64,000 bases of DNA from Agrobacterium tumefaciens. Lineage in GTDB: Bacteria > Pseudomonadota > Alphaproteobacteria > Rhizobiales > Rhizobiaceae. The position numbers and the translations under genes were made by a program. Shown here piece after piece: positions 63,307 through 64,000 of this stretch; position 1 is the stretch's first letter; each line of letters starts with the position of its first letter. The notes beneath the pieces are model-generated. The model searched no databases, was not told where the DNA came from, and saw only the letters and a program-made list of their open reading frames with translations. The stretch is taken from NCBI RefSeq assembly GCF_013337285.1, contig NZ_SUPW01000005.1:1-64000 (forward strand). The letters are read 5' to 3'.

Positions 63307-64000
63307 CGGGTGGCCTCCTGCGAGATACGGCTGGTGATGCGGAAGTAGAAATAGGTGAAGATCGACAGGAAGATGCAGATCAGCACGGCGCGGGCCGCAC
63401 CTTCACCGTATTTGTAGGAACCGATCGCCGTTTTATAGGTATCGATGATCATCGTCGTCGTCTGGCCGGTCGGGCCGCCCTGCGTCAAAATCCAGATGAT
63501 GTCGAAGGAATTGAAGGTCGAAATCAGCGAGATCATCGACATGGTGATCATGGCGGGCAGCATCAGCGGCAGCGTGATGCGGCGGAAGCGATAGGCGCGG
63601 CTGGCGCCGTCCGTCCAGGCCGCCTCGTAGAGGTCCTGCGGGATGGCCTGGATTGCAGCCAGCAGATACAGCGTCACCATCGGCACGCCGATCCACACAT
63701 CGGTAATGATCGTCGCCCAGAAGGCCGTGTTACCATAGGCCAGGAACGCGACCGGGCCGTTCACCAGACCGGTGTTCTGCAGCACCCCGGAAATCATGCC
63801 GAACTGACCGTTATACATCCAGCCCCACATGAAGATGCCGATAGCCATCGGCACGATCCATGGCGGCATCGTCAGGATGCGAAACAGCGCCCTTCCGGGA
63901 ACGGCCGAATTCAGCAGCACTGCACCAAATGTGCCGATGATCATCTTTATCGAGACGGAAAAGAACGTCCAGACAAAGGTCCGCGTGATGACATCGGCAA
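63303..64000 (-). CDS. CUT1 sugar ABC importer permease (MalF/UgpA-like), partial
   Basis: The C-terminal 232 or so residues are present. The frame stays open to the window edge (upstream residues ADVITRTFVWTFFSVSIK), so the start lies beyond position 64000; the ATG at 63944 is internal. The EAA loop is LYEAAWTDGASRAYRFRRIT, followed by LPLMLPAMITMSMISL. It is the first visible gene of the importer operon, paired with the MalG-like gene. Confidence 0.93.
   Translation of the reverse strand, partial: ADVITRTFVWTFFSVSIKMIIGTFGAVLLNSAVPGRALFRILTMPPWIVPMAIGIFMWGWMYNGQFGMISGVLQNTGLVNGPVAFLAYGNTAFWATIITDVWIGVPMVTLYLLAAIQAIPQDLYEAAWTDGASRAYRFRRITLPLMLPAMITMSMISLISTFNSFDIIWILTQGGPTGQTTTMIIDTYKTAIGSYKYGEGAARAVLICIFLSIFTYFYFRITSRISQEATR

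Overview
The window looks like a chromosomal segment from an Agrobacterium of the A. tumefaciens/radiobacter group. The evidence is a TetR protein and RND pump that match AmeR-AmeABC of A. tumefaciens C58 closely but not identically (compared from memory), rhizobial carrier-protein and amino-acid:carrier-protein-ligase genes, a thiCOSG operon behind a TPP riboswitch, and uniform high-GC coding with many long antisense shadows. I see no insertion sequences, phage genes, tRNA, rRNA or CRISPR arrays. Most genes sit in tight operons with ATGA, GTGA or TTGA stop/start overlaps.

Layout. 0.1-8 kb: purC (long form), ameR and the ameABC tripartite multidrug pump, ending in two intrinsic terminators. 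8-11 kb: the translation factor EF-P gene (minus strand), divergent from epmA-epmB, which encode its beta-lysylation enzymes. 11-14.5 kb: a small conserved protein with a structured leader, a stand-alone Lrp ligand-binding domain protein, and a LysR regulator divergent from a glycine-oxidase-like flavoenzyme. 14.5-17.7 kb: two tandem Mo-box-like operators, modABC, and a convergent short ModE. 17.7-22.7 kb (minus): riboswitch-thiC-thiO-thiS-thiG, then a P1/S58 peptidase coupled to modE.

22.8-26.3 kb is the first unusual system: a carrier protein, an acyl-CoA-dehydrogenase-like enzyme, a class II seryl-tRNA-synthetase-like amino acid:[carrier protein] ligase with its complete zinc site, and a DUF1839 protein that resembles the cysteine acyltransferase BtrH by motif. 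It continues without a gap into a cytosolic family 2 glycosidase-like protein, which converges on a two-domain alpha/beta hydrolase. 30.8-37.1 kb is the second unusual system: a very divergent ABC-exporter-like protein whose nucleotide-binding motifs are eroded and whose NBD is enlarged with repeated Q-loop-like segments, a cyclic-nucleotide-binding protein, a metallo-beta-lactamase-fold hydrolase, and a membrane class III nucleotide cyclase with a [2Fe-2S] ferredoxin domain. Together these read as a possible redox-controlled cyclic-nucleotide circuit.

37-52 kb is a glycan-oriented region: methyltransferase, nucleotide-sugar dehydrogenase, GT4 glycosyltransferase, polysaccharide-deacetylase-like protein, GT32-like transferase, a complete oligopeptide-type ABC importer, and three further glycosyltransferases in a coupled run. 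51.8-64 kb (mostly minus) is a catabolic locus for amino-sugar oligosaccharides: CutC, SetA-like efflux MFS, M81 MlrC-like metallopeptidase, intracellular GH20 beta-N-acetylhexosaminidase, SDR dehydrogenase, RpiR/SIS regulator with palindromic candidate operators, an NTF2-like protein, and a CUT1 sugar ABC importer whose last permease gene runs off the right edge.
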